A stretch of DNA of 64,000 nt from Cesiribacteraceae bacterium YIM B00369 (lineage in GTDB: Bacteria > Bacteroidota > Bacteroidia > Cytophagales > Cyclobacteriaceae): assembly GCA_017948555.1 (NCBI GenBank), contig JAFMYY010000018.1:1-64000 (forward strand), written 5' to 3'. Within the stretch, counting starts at the first letter, position 1; each line of letters starts with the position of its first letter. Shown in pieces: positions 43,907-53,041 of the stretch. Both the position numbers and the translations under genes were made by a program. Under the pieces are notes generated by a model. It was not told where the DNA came from and ran no database searches. It saw only the letters and a program-made list of their open reading frames with translations.

Positions 43907-45813
43907 ATTTCTTTCCTTTCCATTTTCTCCCTTTTACTTGTAGCCACATATACGGTGCCGCAGAGGAATAGAAAGAGCAGGGTTAACAAACCTTTGGCAA
44001 GGTCTATATAAAAAATATCATTTGTAAACTCTCCTCTTGCAATAGTTTCTTTTACCTCTACCTCGTCCCCAACGTTTACCACTATTTCCTGGTCAGCATT
44101 AAAGCTGTAAGTTTGCACTACAGTAAGGGAGTCAAAGGTTTCAACATCTCCCAACATGCTGGATTGCACCACAGGTTCCACCCTGTTTTTCAGTACATTG
44201 AGATAATACGTGCGGTTCTGTGCTACTGCAACTTCTTTTTTTCCTTTCGCGCCTTCCTCTATAGCCACTACCTCTCCGGGAACGGTGGCCTCAAAGTGTT
44301 CTGCAAAATAATCGCGGTTTGCCACATAGCCCTTGTTCTGAATCTTGCCTATAATACTGTTTGCATCAAACTCCCAGTTTCCGGCAAAAGCCCTGCCCCA
44401 GTCCCCGTCTACCGGGGTTATAAGGCTGCTCAGGAATACTATTAACAGTAACAATGGGGTTACAAACTGGATCAGAGGTTTGAAAATAATTGGTACTTTA
44501 ATGTCCGCACCCCTGTTTATCTCGTCCCAGCCATTGTTGATTCCAAAAATAAAGGCAAATATTATGCTTTGTGCAAGTGCAAAAACCACCAGCGAAACTG
44601 TTCCTGCCCAGTAATCATATTCTCCGAAAACGCCTCTGTTGTAAAAGTAAACAGTTGGCAATCCCATCAGCAACACAATGCCACCAAAGGACCAGGCTGC
44701 TTTGTTCCTGCCCCAGTTAAATTCATCTTCCATAAAGCCCATCCAGGGGGTGCCCATGGCCAGCGAGGAGGTGATACCGGCAAAAAACAGGAGTCCAAAC
44801 CACAACACTCCGCCCAGCGTAGCCAGGGTTGTACCCCATTGGCTGAACAAAAACGGCATTGTCTGAAAGGCCATGGCAAATCCTGCATTTTCCTTTACCC
44901 AATCCAGCCCCAGATATCCTACCGCAATAGGAATTACAATGGAAGCGCCTAATACAATTTCCACAAAGCCATTCATCCAGCCTGCCGACATTGCATTAAG
45001 GGCAATATCTTCGTCTTTCTTTACATAAGAGGCATAACACTGAATGGTACCCATACCTACGGACAGCGTAAAGAAGATTTGCCCTGCAGCTGCCAGCCAC
45101 ACTTTGGGGTCCAGCAAAGAGCTGAACTGCGGCTCCCACAGGAAATTCAGCCCAAGGTACGAATTACAGTCCGTACAACCTGCAGGCGCTCCTGAATCGC
45201 CAAGGGTAAAGCCACGGAGTGCAAGTGCACCTCCAAAAAGAATAAGAACAGGCACTCCTATTTTGGCTACTTTCTCCACCCCGCCACTCAGGCCCCTGCT
45301 CAGGATATAAGTGTTCAGGGTAAGGCAAAGAATATAAAACACCACAGATTCATAGGGAATACCGGTGGTTGCAGAGCTTACGGTAGTAAAGCGGTCAAAG
45401 AAAGCAGCTACCTCTCCCTGCGACATTCCTGCAAAAGTCTGCATAAGCGAATGGAACACATAGGCAAGTGTCCAGCTTTCGATATAACAGTAGTAGGAAG
45501 CAACAGCAATATTGGTAAATATACCAAACACACCAAAATACTTCCAGAACCTCCGGCGGGTCATCTGGTCCAGAATAAAGGGAGTGGAGTGGTTACCGAA
45601 CCTGCCGCCATAACGTCCGGTGGACCACTCTATCCAGAGAAGGGGAATGCCCATTACCAGAAAACAGATCAGATACGGGATAATAAAAGCGCCGCCACCA
45701 TTTTGCACTGCCTGAACAGGGAACCGCAAAAAGTTACCCAGCCCTACTGCATTACCGGCCATTGCCAGAATAAGGCCCACGCGGGTGCCCCAGGATTCTT
45801 TATTTGTACTCAT
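43903..45813 (-). CDS. Sodium-dependent neurotransmitter-type (NSS) transporter
   Basis: A 636-residue SNF-family transporter. TM1 has the sodium site NAVGLGNFLRFPVQAVQNGG (20-39), then the helices continue to about residue 465. Residues 466-600 are an extra soluble segment (about 135 residues) before the last hydrophobic helix (602-625). Typical bacterial NSS proteins are about 450-500 residues, so this insertion is unusual in general, although I believe some relatives share it. It should import an amino acid with sodium, with the adjacent MetS-like protein as partner. Confidence 0.9.
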   Translation of the reverse strand: MSTNKESWGTRVGLILAMAGNAVGLGNFLRFPVQAVQNGGGAFIIPYLICFLVMGIPLLWIEWSTGRYGGRFGNHSTPFILDQMTRRRFWKYFGVFGIFTNIAVASYYCYIESWTLAYVFHSLMQTFAGMSQGEVAAFFDRFTTVSSATTGIPYESVVFYILCLTLNTYILSRGLSGGVEKVAKIGVPVLILFGGALALRGFTLGDSGAPAGCTDCNSYLGLNFLWEPQFSSLLDPKVWLAAAGQIFFTLSVGMGTIQCYASYVKKDEDIALNAMSAGWMNGFVEIVLGASIVIPIAVGYLGLDWVKENAGFAMAFQTMPFLFSQWGTTLATLGGVLWFGLLFFAGITSSLAMGTPWMGFMEDEFNWGRNKAAWSFGGIVLLMGLPTVYFYNRGVFGEYDYWAGTVSLVVFALAQSIIFAFIFGINNGWDEINRGADIKVPIIFKPLIQFVTPLLLLIVFLSSLITPVDGDWGRAFAGNWEFDANSIIGKIQNKGYVANRDYFAEHFEATVPGEVVAIEEGAKGKKEVAVAQNRTYYLNVLKNRVEPVVQSSMLGDVETFDSLTVVQTYSFNADQEIVVNVGDEVEVKETIARGEFTNDIFYIDLAKGLLTLLFLFLCGTVYVATSKREKMERKEI

Positions 45814-46298
45814 TTACTATATAACAGTTCTATCAGGTAAAGAACTTACCAATTTTTTACTTATCAGCAATTGAAGGCTCCTGTTTCGGATAAGAGACAG
45901 AAAACATCGAAAATAAGCTGTATTAAATTGTAAACCAAAGAATGTAAAATAATTAGTATCCGGCACCAGCTAAACACCTTTGTTCCCGAACCGGTAGCAT
46001 ATATAAATTCCGGGTTCTTTTATTATATCCGTTAATCTGACCAATGTTAACTAAAAGGGTGACATTAATCATATTTTTACCCTTACATCCTTACTAAGTT
46101 TGCACATATTAAAAGTAGATAATAACCTGGTTATAAAGCTTTAACAGGGAAAACGAACAAAAAGCCCCTGTTTTGCTGTTAAGAAAACAGAAAGCACACC
46201 GGATATTATTTATATCAATTCTAAATAACTGCAATGTATTGGCTATAGGTTTACTTTCAATAGTTAATACTTTAATTTTGTGAGCGAATTTACCAGGT
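45814..46298. other. Divergent regulatory spacer between NSS transporter and hemA
   Basis: No gene seen. A TAnnTTTG-type box (TAATTTTG, 46273-46280) lies 19 bases before the hemA start. A 93-codon minus-strand frame at 46109-46390 overlaps the hemA start and is rejected. Confidence 0.5.
46273..46280 (+). promoter_or_regulatory. Candidate -7 box for hemA
   Basis: TAATTTTG fits TAnnTTTG and is 19 bases before the ATG. The upstream -33 region is weak, so this is tentative. Confidence 0.35.
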
Positions 46299-47579
46299 AT
46301 GGAAAACCATTTTAAAGTAGTAAGTTTATCATATAAAAAGGCGCCGCTGCAGATACGCGAGCTGCTATCACTTAGTGAGCAGTCATGCAAGGGCCTTTTA
46401 CATCTTCTCAGGGACTATACAAGTGCTACGGATGTGCTGGTGCTTTCTACCTGCAACCGTACTGAAGTTTATTATTCAGCAGAAGAAGACCTGAGCAGTG
46501 AGATTATACGGCTGATTGGTGTACAAAACCAGATTGGCAACATAACTGATTATGCTGAATACTTTAACTGTATAACTGATGCTCAGGAGGCAACGCGCCA
46601 CCTGTTTTATGTATCCATCGGACTGGAAGCACAGGTGGTTGGCGATATGCAGATCTCTAACCAGGTTAAAAGAGCTTACCAGCTCTCTGCCGACGAGGCA
46701 ATGGCTGGTCCTTTCCTGCACCGGCTCATGCATGCCACCTTCTTCACAAGCAAAAAAGTAGTTCAGCAAACTTCCTTCCGCGACGGAGCTGCATCTGTTT
46801 CTTATGCAGCAGCAGAATTAATAGGAGAACTGACCTCTGAATTCCTGGAGCCAAATATTTTGGTGGTAGGGCTTGGAGAAATTGGTGCTGATGTTTGCAG
46901 GAACCTCCTGAACTTTAACAAGCAGAAAGTTACCGTTACTAACCGTACAGACAGTAAAGCAATACAGCTCGCCGCAGAATGTGGCTTTAACACCATTCCG
47001 TTCGACCACGTGGAGGAAGCCATGGCTGAGGCAGATGTGATTATTTGCTCCATTGCAGCCCGACAGCCTTTTATTACCAAAGAGGTTATGGCCCGCCACG
47101 AGATCCTGAGCCATAAATTCCTGATAGACCTTTCGGTGCCACGCAGCATTGACCCTGCCGTGGAAGAAGTGCCAGGCCTCCTGCTTTACAATATTGATGA
47201 TATAAACAACAAAGCCACTGCCGCACTGGAAAAACGCAAAGCAGCTATTCCGGCAGTAAAAGAAATTATTGCCGAATCAATTGCGGAATTCAACGATTGG
47301 GCCAGGGAAATGATGGTATCTCCTACCATCAACAAATTAAAAAATGCGCTCGAACAAATACGGCAGGAAGAACTTACACGTTACCTTAAAAGCCTGAATG
47401 AAGAGGAAGCGAAAGTTCTGGACAAGGTAACACGAAGTATGATGCAGAAAATTATAAAGCTGCCGGTACTTCAGCTAAAAGCAGCCTGCAAACGCGGAGA
47501 GGCAGAGACCCTGATAGATGTGTTGAACGATTTGTTTAACCTTGAAAACCAGGCCACTACCACCGCAGACCACGAATAA
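46299..47579 (+). CDS. hemA: Glutamyl-tRNA reductase
   Basis: A 426-residue HemA. The catalytic cysteine Cys52 lies in LSTCNRTEVYY; EAQVVGDMQISNQVKRAY and the NADPH domain LVVGLGEIGADVCRNLLNF follow, then VTNRTDSKAIQLA and a C-terminal dimerisation helix. It reduces glutamyl-tRNA(Glu) to glutamate-1-semialdehyde, the first step of C5-route haem synthesis. It is a single-gene unit with a clear terminator. Confidence 0.95.
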   Translation: MENHFKVVSLSYKKAPLQIRELLSLSEQSCKGLLHLLRDYTSATDVLVLSTCNRTEVYYSAEEDLSSEIIRLIGVQNQIGNITDYAEYFNCITDAQEATRHLFYVSIGLEAQVVGDMQISNQVKRAYQLSADEAMAGPFLHRLMHATFFTSKKVVQQTSFRDGAASVSYAAAELIGELTSEFLEPNILVVGLGEIGADVCRNLLNFNKQKVTVTNRTDSKAIQLAAECGFNTIPFDHVEEAMAEADVIICSIAARQPFITKEVMARHEILSHKFLIDLSVPRSIDPAVEEVPGLLLYNIDDINNKATAALEKRKAAIPAVKEIIAESIAEFNDWAREMMVSPTINKLKNALEQIRQEELTRYLKSLNEEEAKVLDKVTRSMMQKIIKLPVLQLKAACKRGEAETLIDVLNDLFNLENQATTTADHE

Positions 47580-47586
47580 AAAAAAG

Positions 47587-47624
47587 AGGCAGATTGTTTT
47601 TCTCAACAATCTGCCTTAATTTTA
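47587..47624 (+). terminator. Terminator of hemA
   Basis: AGGCAGATTGT (47587-47597) pairs with ACAATCTGCCT (47606-47616), an 11-bp perfect stem with an 8-base loop; a T-rich tail follows. Confidence 0.88.
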
Positions 47625-47708
47625 TAAGCTCATCCTCTTCTCCAAATCTCTGATCTTCAGGCACTGCAGGCTTCATTACCTGCCGCCGGAGCATTAATCC
47701 TTATAATC

Positions 47709-47716
47709 TATATTTG
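47709..47716 (+). promoter_or_regulatory. Candidate -7 box at the WG-repeat gene start
   Basis: TATATTTG matches TAnnTTTG but ends at the first base of the GTG codon at 47716. If it is the promoter, translation must start further on. Confidence 0.3.
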
Positions 47717-49803
47717 TGGAAATTTTACGGAGCTTAACGTTTTTGTCTTCTTTGTTTCTTTTATTGTTCACGGGCAGCCTCTCAGCAAATGTGGTCCCCG
47801 CCTATGAACTGGTTCCCGATATTACCTATAACCCTGAGCGGAAAGTTATCATAAAACGGGAAGGGAGCAAGTATGGCCTTGTGAATAAAAAAGGCCGTGA
47901 AGTACTGCCACCAAAATACGACAGCCTGTCCTATACCGAACTGGATGACCAGTATGTGGCATTCCTGACGAACCTGAAAGGGACAAAGGAAGCCGGCATT
48001 ATTACGGAAAGGGATAAAAAGGTAATCCCTATTGGGTACAGGAACATTACCTCTGTAGCACTCACTCTTTACTCTGTTACCAATTTTACAGGAAATACTG
48101 CTCTGTACAACAGCGAAGGAAAACAGAAAACAGACTTCATCTTCCACCAGATTACTGCCTATAAAGGCCAGTTGGCCCGCTTTTATAAAAATGGAAAAGC
48201 AGGCATTATAAACAGGGATGGAAATATCCTGCTTAACGCTCAGTTTAAAGACATCATTATCCGCAGCGATACCACTGTTGATGTTATCCACCTCCGCAAC
48301 TGGAAAATTCTTGATGGCAGCAATAAAGAACTTAACAACCTTCACTTCGACAGCATCCGCCCTGTAGGGGAAAACCGCTGGGCTACCAGTATAAAATTTT
48401 ACAATGCTGCAGGCCAGCCCACCCTCATGACAGCCCTTAATGATGTGCAGGGAAACCAGCTTATCGAATACCGGCCAATGTACATCTATGATTATGAAGG
48501 AACAGTAGCAAAAATAAGGGAAAAGAATCGTTTTGGTGTAATTAACCGCGAAGGTACTTATGTACTGCCAGCTGAGTTTGACTCTGTTGCGATTACAAAA
48601 GGGGCTGTAATTGCAGGAATAAGACTGGAAAGCCAATGGTACTGGCACCTGTTCGACCTGAAGGGAAAGAAGAAGAGCAGGAATACTTACCAGGCTATTG
48701 TACCTCAGCAGGACGACCTCATGCCTGCCAAATTAAATGACCGCTGGGGTTATATTAACAGCAATGGCGAAGAAGTACTGATTTGCCGCTATGATACTAC
48801 TTATGCCTTCCAGGGCAATTTTGCTCAGGTACGCTATAATAACAGCATGGGCATAATTAACCGTGAAGGGCTTTGGCAGATCCGCCCGGGTGCCGACCAT
48901 ATTACTATATTATCTCCAACACGTTTTATTGCCAGAAACCAAAACAGTTTTCAGCTGCTGGATGAGCAGGGACAGGTACTATTTAACTCTCCTTTTGCAC
49001 TTCATCCGGTTGAAGGAGGAATTCTGGAAATAAACGCCAAAAAGCAATACGGTCTCCTGGACCTAAACGGCAAAAGATTAACTCCAACAGAATATGAATG
49101 GATATCGGAACTGAAGGAAGGGAAAGTTTATCTGGCGAAAAAAGAGGGGCGTAAAGGCATATTAAGCAGGAACGGCAAACAGTTTATTGCAGAATCGCCT
49201 AAAACATTCGACAGATTATTCGATATGCATGAGGACTTTCTTGCCGTGGAAATTGACCGGCAGCAGGGCTTTGTGGATACCGAAGGGCGCCTCCGCATCA
49301 GCAACCGCTACGATAGTGTGGAATATTTTTCCGATGGTTTTGCAGCAGTTCAGCTCCTGGGCCGCTGGGGTTATGTAGATAAGATTGAGCGCCTCCGGGT
49401 ACAGCCTTTGTACGACCATGCCGGACCATTTGAGGATGGCATGGGCATTATTGTAAAAAACGGACTTAAAGGCCTTATCAATAAAAAAGGAGAAGAAGTT
49501 ATCCGCCCCGAGTATGAAGACATTACAGCACTTAAAAGCGGCCGCTACCTTATTGTAAAGAATGGCAGGCAGGGAATTACAGATAAGAATGCCAACTCTT
49601 TGGTTACTGCAAAATACGACACCATACAGGACCTGAAAAACGGCTACTTCCTCGCCACCCGAAATGGCAAAAAAGGCCTGATCAATTATCAGGGAGTAAG
49701 CACCATTCCCCTCATTTACGATATACTTGTGTGGGACGAAATCAACAATGTATTCCTCTGCTCCGAAAAAGGGGAAACAATTGAGCGGATTGTGGTGAAG
49801 TAA
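47716..49803 (+). CDS. WG-repeat-containing exported protein
   Basis: A protein of about 695 residues from a GTG at 47716; the N-terminal MEILRSLTFLSSLFLLLFTG would be a signal peptide with cleavage after SLSA. A promoter-like box lies on the start, so a TTG at about codon 10-13 is also possible. The rest consists of many WG-type repeats, e.g. GLVNKKGREVLPPKYDSL, GVINREGTYVLPAEFDSV, GYVDKIERLRVQPLYDHAG and GLINKKGEEVIRPEYEDI. WG repeats form beta-rich surfaces of unknown role. It is followed by a strong terminator. Confidence 0.82.
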   Translation: MEILRSLTFLSSLFLLLFTGSLSANVVPAYELVPDITYNPERKVIIKREGSKYGLVNKKGREVLPPKYDSLSYTELDDQYVAFLTNLKGTKEAGIITERDKKVIPIGYRNITSVALTLYSVTNFTGNTALYNSEGKQKTDFIFHQITAYKGQLARFYKNGKAGIINRDGNILLNAQFKDIIIRSDTTVDVIHLRNWKILDGSNKELNNLHFDSIRPVGENRWATSIKFYNAAGQPTLMTALNDVQGNQLIEYRPMYIYDYEGTVAKIREKNRFGVINREGTYVLPAEFDSVAITKGAVIAGIRLESQWYWHLFDLKGKKKSRNTYQAIVPQQDDLMPAKLNDRWGYINSNGEEVLICRYDTTYAFQGNFAQVRYNNSMGIINREGLWQIRPGADHITILSPTRFIARNQNSFQLLDEQGQVLFNSPFALHPVEGGILEINAKKQYGLLDLNGKRLTPTEYEWISELKEGKVYLAKKEGRKGILSRNGKQFIAESPKTFDRLFDMHEDFLAVEIDRQQGFVDTEGRLRISNRYDSVEYFSDGFAAVQLLGRWGYVDKIERLRVQPLYDHAGPFEDGMGIIVKNGLKGLINKKGEEVIRPEYEDITALKSGRYLIVKNGRQGITDKNANSLVTAKYDTIQDLKNGYFLATRNGKKGLINYQGVSTIPLIYDILVWDEINNVFLCSEKGETIERIVVK

Positions 49804-49844
49804 AGATCCTCAGTTATCAGGAAAACTACAATTCATACAAACAA

Positions 49845-49875
49845 GAAAAGGTCCGGCATTTAGCCGGACCTTTTC
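49845..49875 (+). terminator. Terminator of the WG-repeat gene
   Basis: GAAAAGGTCCGGC (49845-49857) pairs with GCCGGACCTTTTC (49863-49875), a perfect 13-bp stem, followed by T-rich DNA. Confidence 0.9.
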
Positions 49876-49918
49876 TTTTCGTCCCTGCAAAACACAGATA
49901 CTGGCTTCAGTTTAGTTT

Positions 49919-50005
49919 TTAAGATACGGAAAATTCTGAATTATCCAGGCCATTATTAAACTGCACGACCTGCGTTTGCTCTTTGTTATTGTTAGCTGCT
50001 GCCAT
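49919..50005 (-). CDS. 28-residue ORF directly after the GNAT gene
   Basis: The ATG at 50005 follows the GNAT stop codon with no gap. The product is MAAANNNKEQTQVVQFNNGL plus eight more residues, ending NSEFSVS before TAA at 49921-49919. It is polar, Asn/Gln-rich and has no recognisable family. It may be the leftover tail of a gene whose front was replaced by the GNAT insertion, a coupled short peptide, or chance. Confidence 0.3.
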   Translation of the reverse strand: MAAANNNKEQTQVVQFNNGLDNSEFSVS

Positions 50006-50527
50006 TTATTTTATCTGTAGTTTCATCATTATGTCGGTCTGCTCATCATCCCCTAATTTGAAAATGTGTTTATCAAATTCCACGAACCCATTTTTCTTAT
50101 AAAATCGAATCGCTCCAGGATTTTCTTCCCAAACCCCTAACCAAACATAGTCTACACCTTTTTGCTTTGAAACTTCCATTGCCTTCTCGTAAAGCAATTG
50201 CCCAACCTTTTTTCCTTGGAATTCTTTCAAAACATAAATCCGTTCGATTTCAAGGGCATTATCATCTTTTATTTCGGTTTGTGATTGTCCGGAATTGACT
50301 TTTAAATAGCCGATTACATTATCATCAAGTACTGCAAAATAAAATTCAGATCTTTTATCAGATAATTCGATTTTCAATTTATCTGTCGAAAATCCATTAT
50401 CTAAATACCCTTTCATATTTTCTTCACTGTTACCTGAAGAAAATGTTTCATAGAATGTCTGTTTACCAATCCTTTGTAACTGGTCTATATCATTTAGCAT
50501 TACCTTTACTATCTCAATACCATTCAT
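50006..50527 (-). CDS. GNAT family N-acetyltransferase
   Basis: A 173-residue GNAT protein. The acetyl-CoA motif is in LKEFQGKKVGQLLYEKAMEV (near residue 105), with VWLGVWEENPGAIRFYKKNG and GFVEFDKHIFKLGDDEQTDI after it. The N-terminal half (IEIVKVMLNDIDQLQRIGKQ) resembles the spermidine/amino-acid acetyltransferase type. The gene is AT-rich compared with its neighbours, which hints at acquisition. The substrate is unknown. Confidence 0.8.
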   Translation of the reverse strand: MNGIEIVKVMLNDIDQLQRIGKQTFYETFSSGNSEENMKGYLDNGFSTDKLKIELSDKRSEFYFAVLDDNVIGYLKVNSGQSQTEIKDDNALEIERIYVLKEFQGKKVGQLLYEKAMEVSKQKGVDYVWLGVWEENPGAIRFYKKNGFVEFDKHIFKLGDDEQTDIMMKLQIK

Positions 50528-50685
50528 TCTTAGATAAGTGTCTTTTGGTTGCAGCTAACTTGTTTAAATATCATATATCTGCTCCTGCTTCACTTCCTTC
50601 CATCATGCAGGGATAACTTTAATATCAATATCTTCAATTCTTATGAATTCGCACAGTATTTCAACAATACATCACCACACCAGCA

Positions 50686-51702
50686 CTACCTGTCTTCTCC
50701 CTGCTGGCCGCGGTTTTGTTTGCCACTACTGCCTTTAGAACCATCACCACTGCCACTTATGCTTTCCCGCATATCAGTGTCAGCCTGTATGTTCTGCATT
50801 TTATAGTAATCCATAATACCCAGGTTGCCTGAACGGAAGGCTTCGGCCATGGCTTTAGGGATTTCCGCCTCTGCTTCAATTACTTTAGCACGGGCTTCCT
50901 GCGATTTAGCCTTCATCTCCTGCTCTTCGGCAACCGCCATAGCCCTCCTTTCTTCTGCCTTGGCTTCTGCTACCTTCAGGTCGGCATTAGCCTGATCAAT
51001 CTGTAGCTTTGCACCAATGTTAGCACCCACATCCACATCGGCAATATCAATGGAAAGAATCTCGAAGGCAGTACCGGCATCCAGGCCACGCTGCAGTACC
51101 AGCTTACTGATTTTATCAGGATTCTCCAGCACCTCTTTATGAGAATGTGCCGATCCAATGGAAGTAACAATGCCTTCACCTACCCTTGCAAGAATAGTAT
51201 CTTCACCGGCACCCCCTACTAATTGCTGAATATTAGCCCGCACCGTTACCCTGGCTTTGGCAATAAGCTGAATACCGTCGGCGGCTACTGCAGCTACTGA
51301 TGGTGTGTTAATTACTTTAGGATTTACTGAGATCTGCACCGCTTCAAACACATCGCGGCCGGCGAGGTCAATGGCTGTTGCCTGCTTAAAACTGAGGTTA
51401 ATATTTGCTTTATCGGCAGAAATAAGAGCCTTGATAACTGAGGGCACATGGCCGCCTGCCAGGTAGTGTGTTTCCAGCTCCTGCGATGTAATTTCGCTCA
51501 GGCCCGCTTTATGGGCGGTAATAAGGGATTCGACAATAATTCTCGGCGGCACTTTACGGATGCGCATGAACACCAGCTCAAAAAGATTAATCTTAACACC
51601 TGAGAAGCGGGCGGTAATCCAGAGGTTGATAGGCACAAAGTAGAAGAAAACAAAGATGCCAACTACAACGGCAATAATGAGGATAATTAACTGCATTTCC
51701 AT
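50686..51702 (-). CDS. floA: Flotillin-like protein FloA
   Basis: A 338-residue protein with an N-terminal membrane hairpin (residues 4-30) and an SPFH-like body: [61 protein letters not shown] long alanine/glutamate-rich helix (about 245-300) carries [17 protein letters not shown]. FloA forms membrane microdomains that organise signalling and secretion. The C-terminal tail is Ser/Gly-rich. It is contiguous with the NfeD gene (no spacer), the usual pair. Confidence 0.93.
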   Translation of the reverse strand: MEMQLIILIIAVVVGIFVFFYFVPINLWITARFSGVKINLFELVFMRIRKVPPRIIVESLITAHKAGLSEITSQELETHYLAGGHVPSVIKALISADKANINLSFKQATAIDLAGRDVFEAVQISVNPKVINTPSVAAVAADGIQLIAKARVTVRANIQQLVGGAGEDTILARVGEGIVTSIGSAHSHKEVLENPDKISKLVLQRGLDAGTAFEILSIDIADVDVGANIGAKLQIDQANADLKVAEAKAEERRAMAVAEEQEMKAKSQEARAKVIEAEAEIPKAMAEAFRSGNLGIMDYYKMQNIQADTDMRESISGSGDGSKGSSGKQNRGQQGEDR

Positions 51703-52185
51703 TTATTTATAAAGACTAATTGGTTCGACGTAAATAGTGTTAAATTCTATTTTGGTAATCCTTACCTCTGTATTTCCCGGAAGGTATTGCCCATGAGTTC
51801 GTACTTCAGAAATAGTATCTCCAAAAACTGCTTTCCCCTGCGGCCTGAGTTCTGACATTGTTTTCCCTGTCATTCCCACCGTAAGTTGTTGCGGAAAATC
51901 GTCGTTAAAGCGGCTTTTATTCGACGATTGCAGGGAGAAACGACTCCATGTATCGTTCCGGAGTGCATATACTACTGCAGCCAGACCAGCCACTGCCGAC
52001 AAACCCAGCAACCAGTAGCCTGTAGTGTTTCCAAAAGTAGTAAAACCCATGTAAACACCTGCCACAGTAAGGAAAATCCCCAGTATGCCAACGAAAGTGG
52101 TGCCCGGCACAAAAATTATCTCTGCCAGGATTAATCCCAAACCGAACAAAACGAGGAAAATGACAATAACCCAGTCCAGAACCAT
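51703..52185 (-). CDS. NfeD-family membrane protein
   Basis: A 160-residue protein with three membrane segments (about residues 5-25, 28-48 and 56-74) and a C-terminal OB-fold (residues 98-160: LTVGMTGKTMSELRPQGKAV, RITKIEFNTIYVEPI). This is the short NfeD form that pairs with flotillins. It is the first gene of the two-gene floA unit, with a -7 box about 30 bases upstream. Confidence 0.88.
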   Translation of the reverse strand: MVLDWVIVIFLVLFGLGLILAEIIFVPGTTFVGILGIFLTVAGVYMGFTTFGNTTGYWLLGLSAVAGLAAVVYALRNDTWSRFSLQSSNKSRFNDDFPQQLTVGMTGKTMSELRPQGKAVFGDTISEVRTHGQYLPGNTEVRITKIEFNTIYVEPISLYK

Positions 52186-52215
52186 AACATTCTTTTCTTT
52201 ACTGTTCTAAATCTA

Positions 52216-52223
52216 CAAATTTA
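52216..52223 (-). promoter_or_regulatory. Candidate -7 box for nfeD-floA
   Basis: The minus strand reads TAAATTTG (fits TAnnTTTG), 30 bases before the NfeD start. Confidence 0.4.
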
Positions 52224-52318
52224 ATTCCTGTTTCCTATATAAAAGCAGTATCTATCATCCGGATTAATTCCCTGTTTCAAGCCAGGCTATAACAGCGGAA
52301 TTTCCACTTCCAATTCAA

Positions 52319-52350
52319 CAAAAAAGCCCCGCCATTTCCGGCCGGGGCTA
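52319..52350 (-). terminator. Terminator of hslV
   Basis: On the minus strand AGCCCCG pairs with CGGGGCT around an 11-base loop (stem arms at 52343-52349 and 52325-52331), followed by a T-run. It ends the hslV transcript. Confidence 0.8.
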
Positions 52351-52374
52351 TTATTTTATATGGGCAATGCCGCG

Positions 52375-52926
52375 TTATTTCACTTCTTCCACCACCAGAT
52401 TATGGTTGGTATAGATACAAACATCAGCTGCAATATGTAAGGCCTCCTCTACAATCTGACGGGCAGTAAGCTTTTCTCCTGCATGCTTTTTCAGGGCAAT
52501 AGCCGCAGAATTTGCATACATGCTGCCCGAACCAATAGTGGCAATTCCGTTATCCGGCTCAAGGACATCGCCTGTTCCGGAAATAATCAGGATTTCGCTC
52601 TTATCAGCCACAATCATCATGGCCTCCAGCTTGCGCAGGTAGCGGTCGGTACGCCAGTCTTTGGCCAGCTCAATTGCTGCCCGCTTCATATTACCGCCGT
52701 AGCTGTTAAGTTTCTCATCGAACTTTTCCAGCAGAGTAAAAGCATCGGCTGTGGAACCCGCAAAGCCAGTAACAATTTTACCGTCCTGCAGCTTCCTTAT
52801 TTTCTTTACATTGCTCTTTGCTACTGTATTTCCCATAGTGGCCTGCCCGTCTGCTCCAATGGCAACCTCGCCATTATGCAATACAGCACAAACCGTAGTG
52901 GATCTTATTTTCAGGTTTTTAGTCAT
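52375..52926 (-). CDS. hslV: HslV protease subunit
   Basis: A 183-residue proteasome-like subunit: TTVCAVLHNGEVAIGADGQA and TMGNTVAKSNVKKIRKL match HslV. The Thr pair is at residues 10-11, so maturation must remove an N-terminal pre-piece of 9 or 10 residues to free the nucleophile. IATIGSGSMYANSAAIAL is the usual late block. HslV needs the ATPase HslU, which is not in the window. Upstream spacer consists of micro-repeats. Confidence 0.93.
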   Translation of the reverse strand: MTKNLKIRSTTVCAVLHNGEVAIGADGQATMGNTVAKSNVKKIRKLQDGKIVTGFAGSTADAFTLLEKFDEKLNSYGGNMKRAAIELAKDWRTDRYLRKLEAMMIVADKSEILIISGTGDVLEPDNGIATIGSGSMYANSAAIALKKHAGEKLTARQIVEEALHIAADVCIYTNHNLVVEEVK

Positions 52927-53041
52927 GAGTCTTGAGTCTTGAATAAAAAAATAAATTCATTAATCGCTGAAAGTGATCAGCCCAAAAATGAATAGTGAGT
53001 AGCATGACCTTGTCTCACTACTCACTACTCAATACTCATGA
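52927..53041. repeat. Micro-repeat spacer between hslV and the E2 gene
   Basis: GAGTCTTGAGTCTTGAAT-type units lie at 52930-52945, and CTCACTACTCACTACTCAAT with its continuation at 53014-53039. The latter, on the other strand, shares 19 bases with the spacer at 15.95 kb. No gene or promoter recognised. Confidence 0.6.

Noticed and set aside
46109-46390. 93-codon minus-strand frame across the hemA start
   Set aside because: Overlaps the start of a firm gene on the opposite strand and has no motif.
50549-50806. 85-codon plus-strand frame before floA
   Set aside because: It overlaps the 3' end of floA antisense and reads as spacer.
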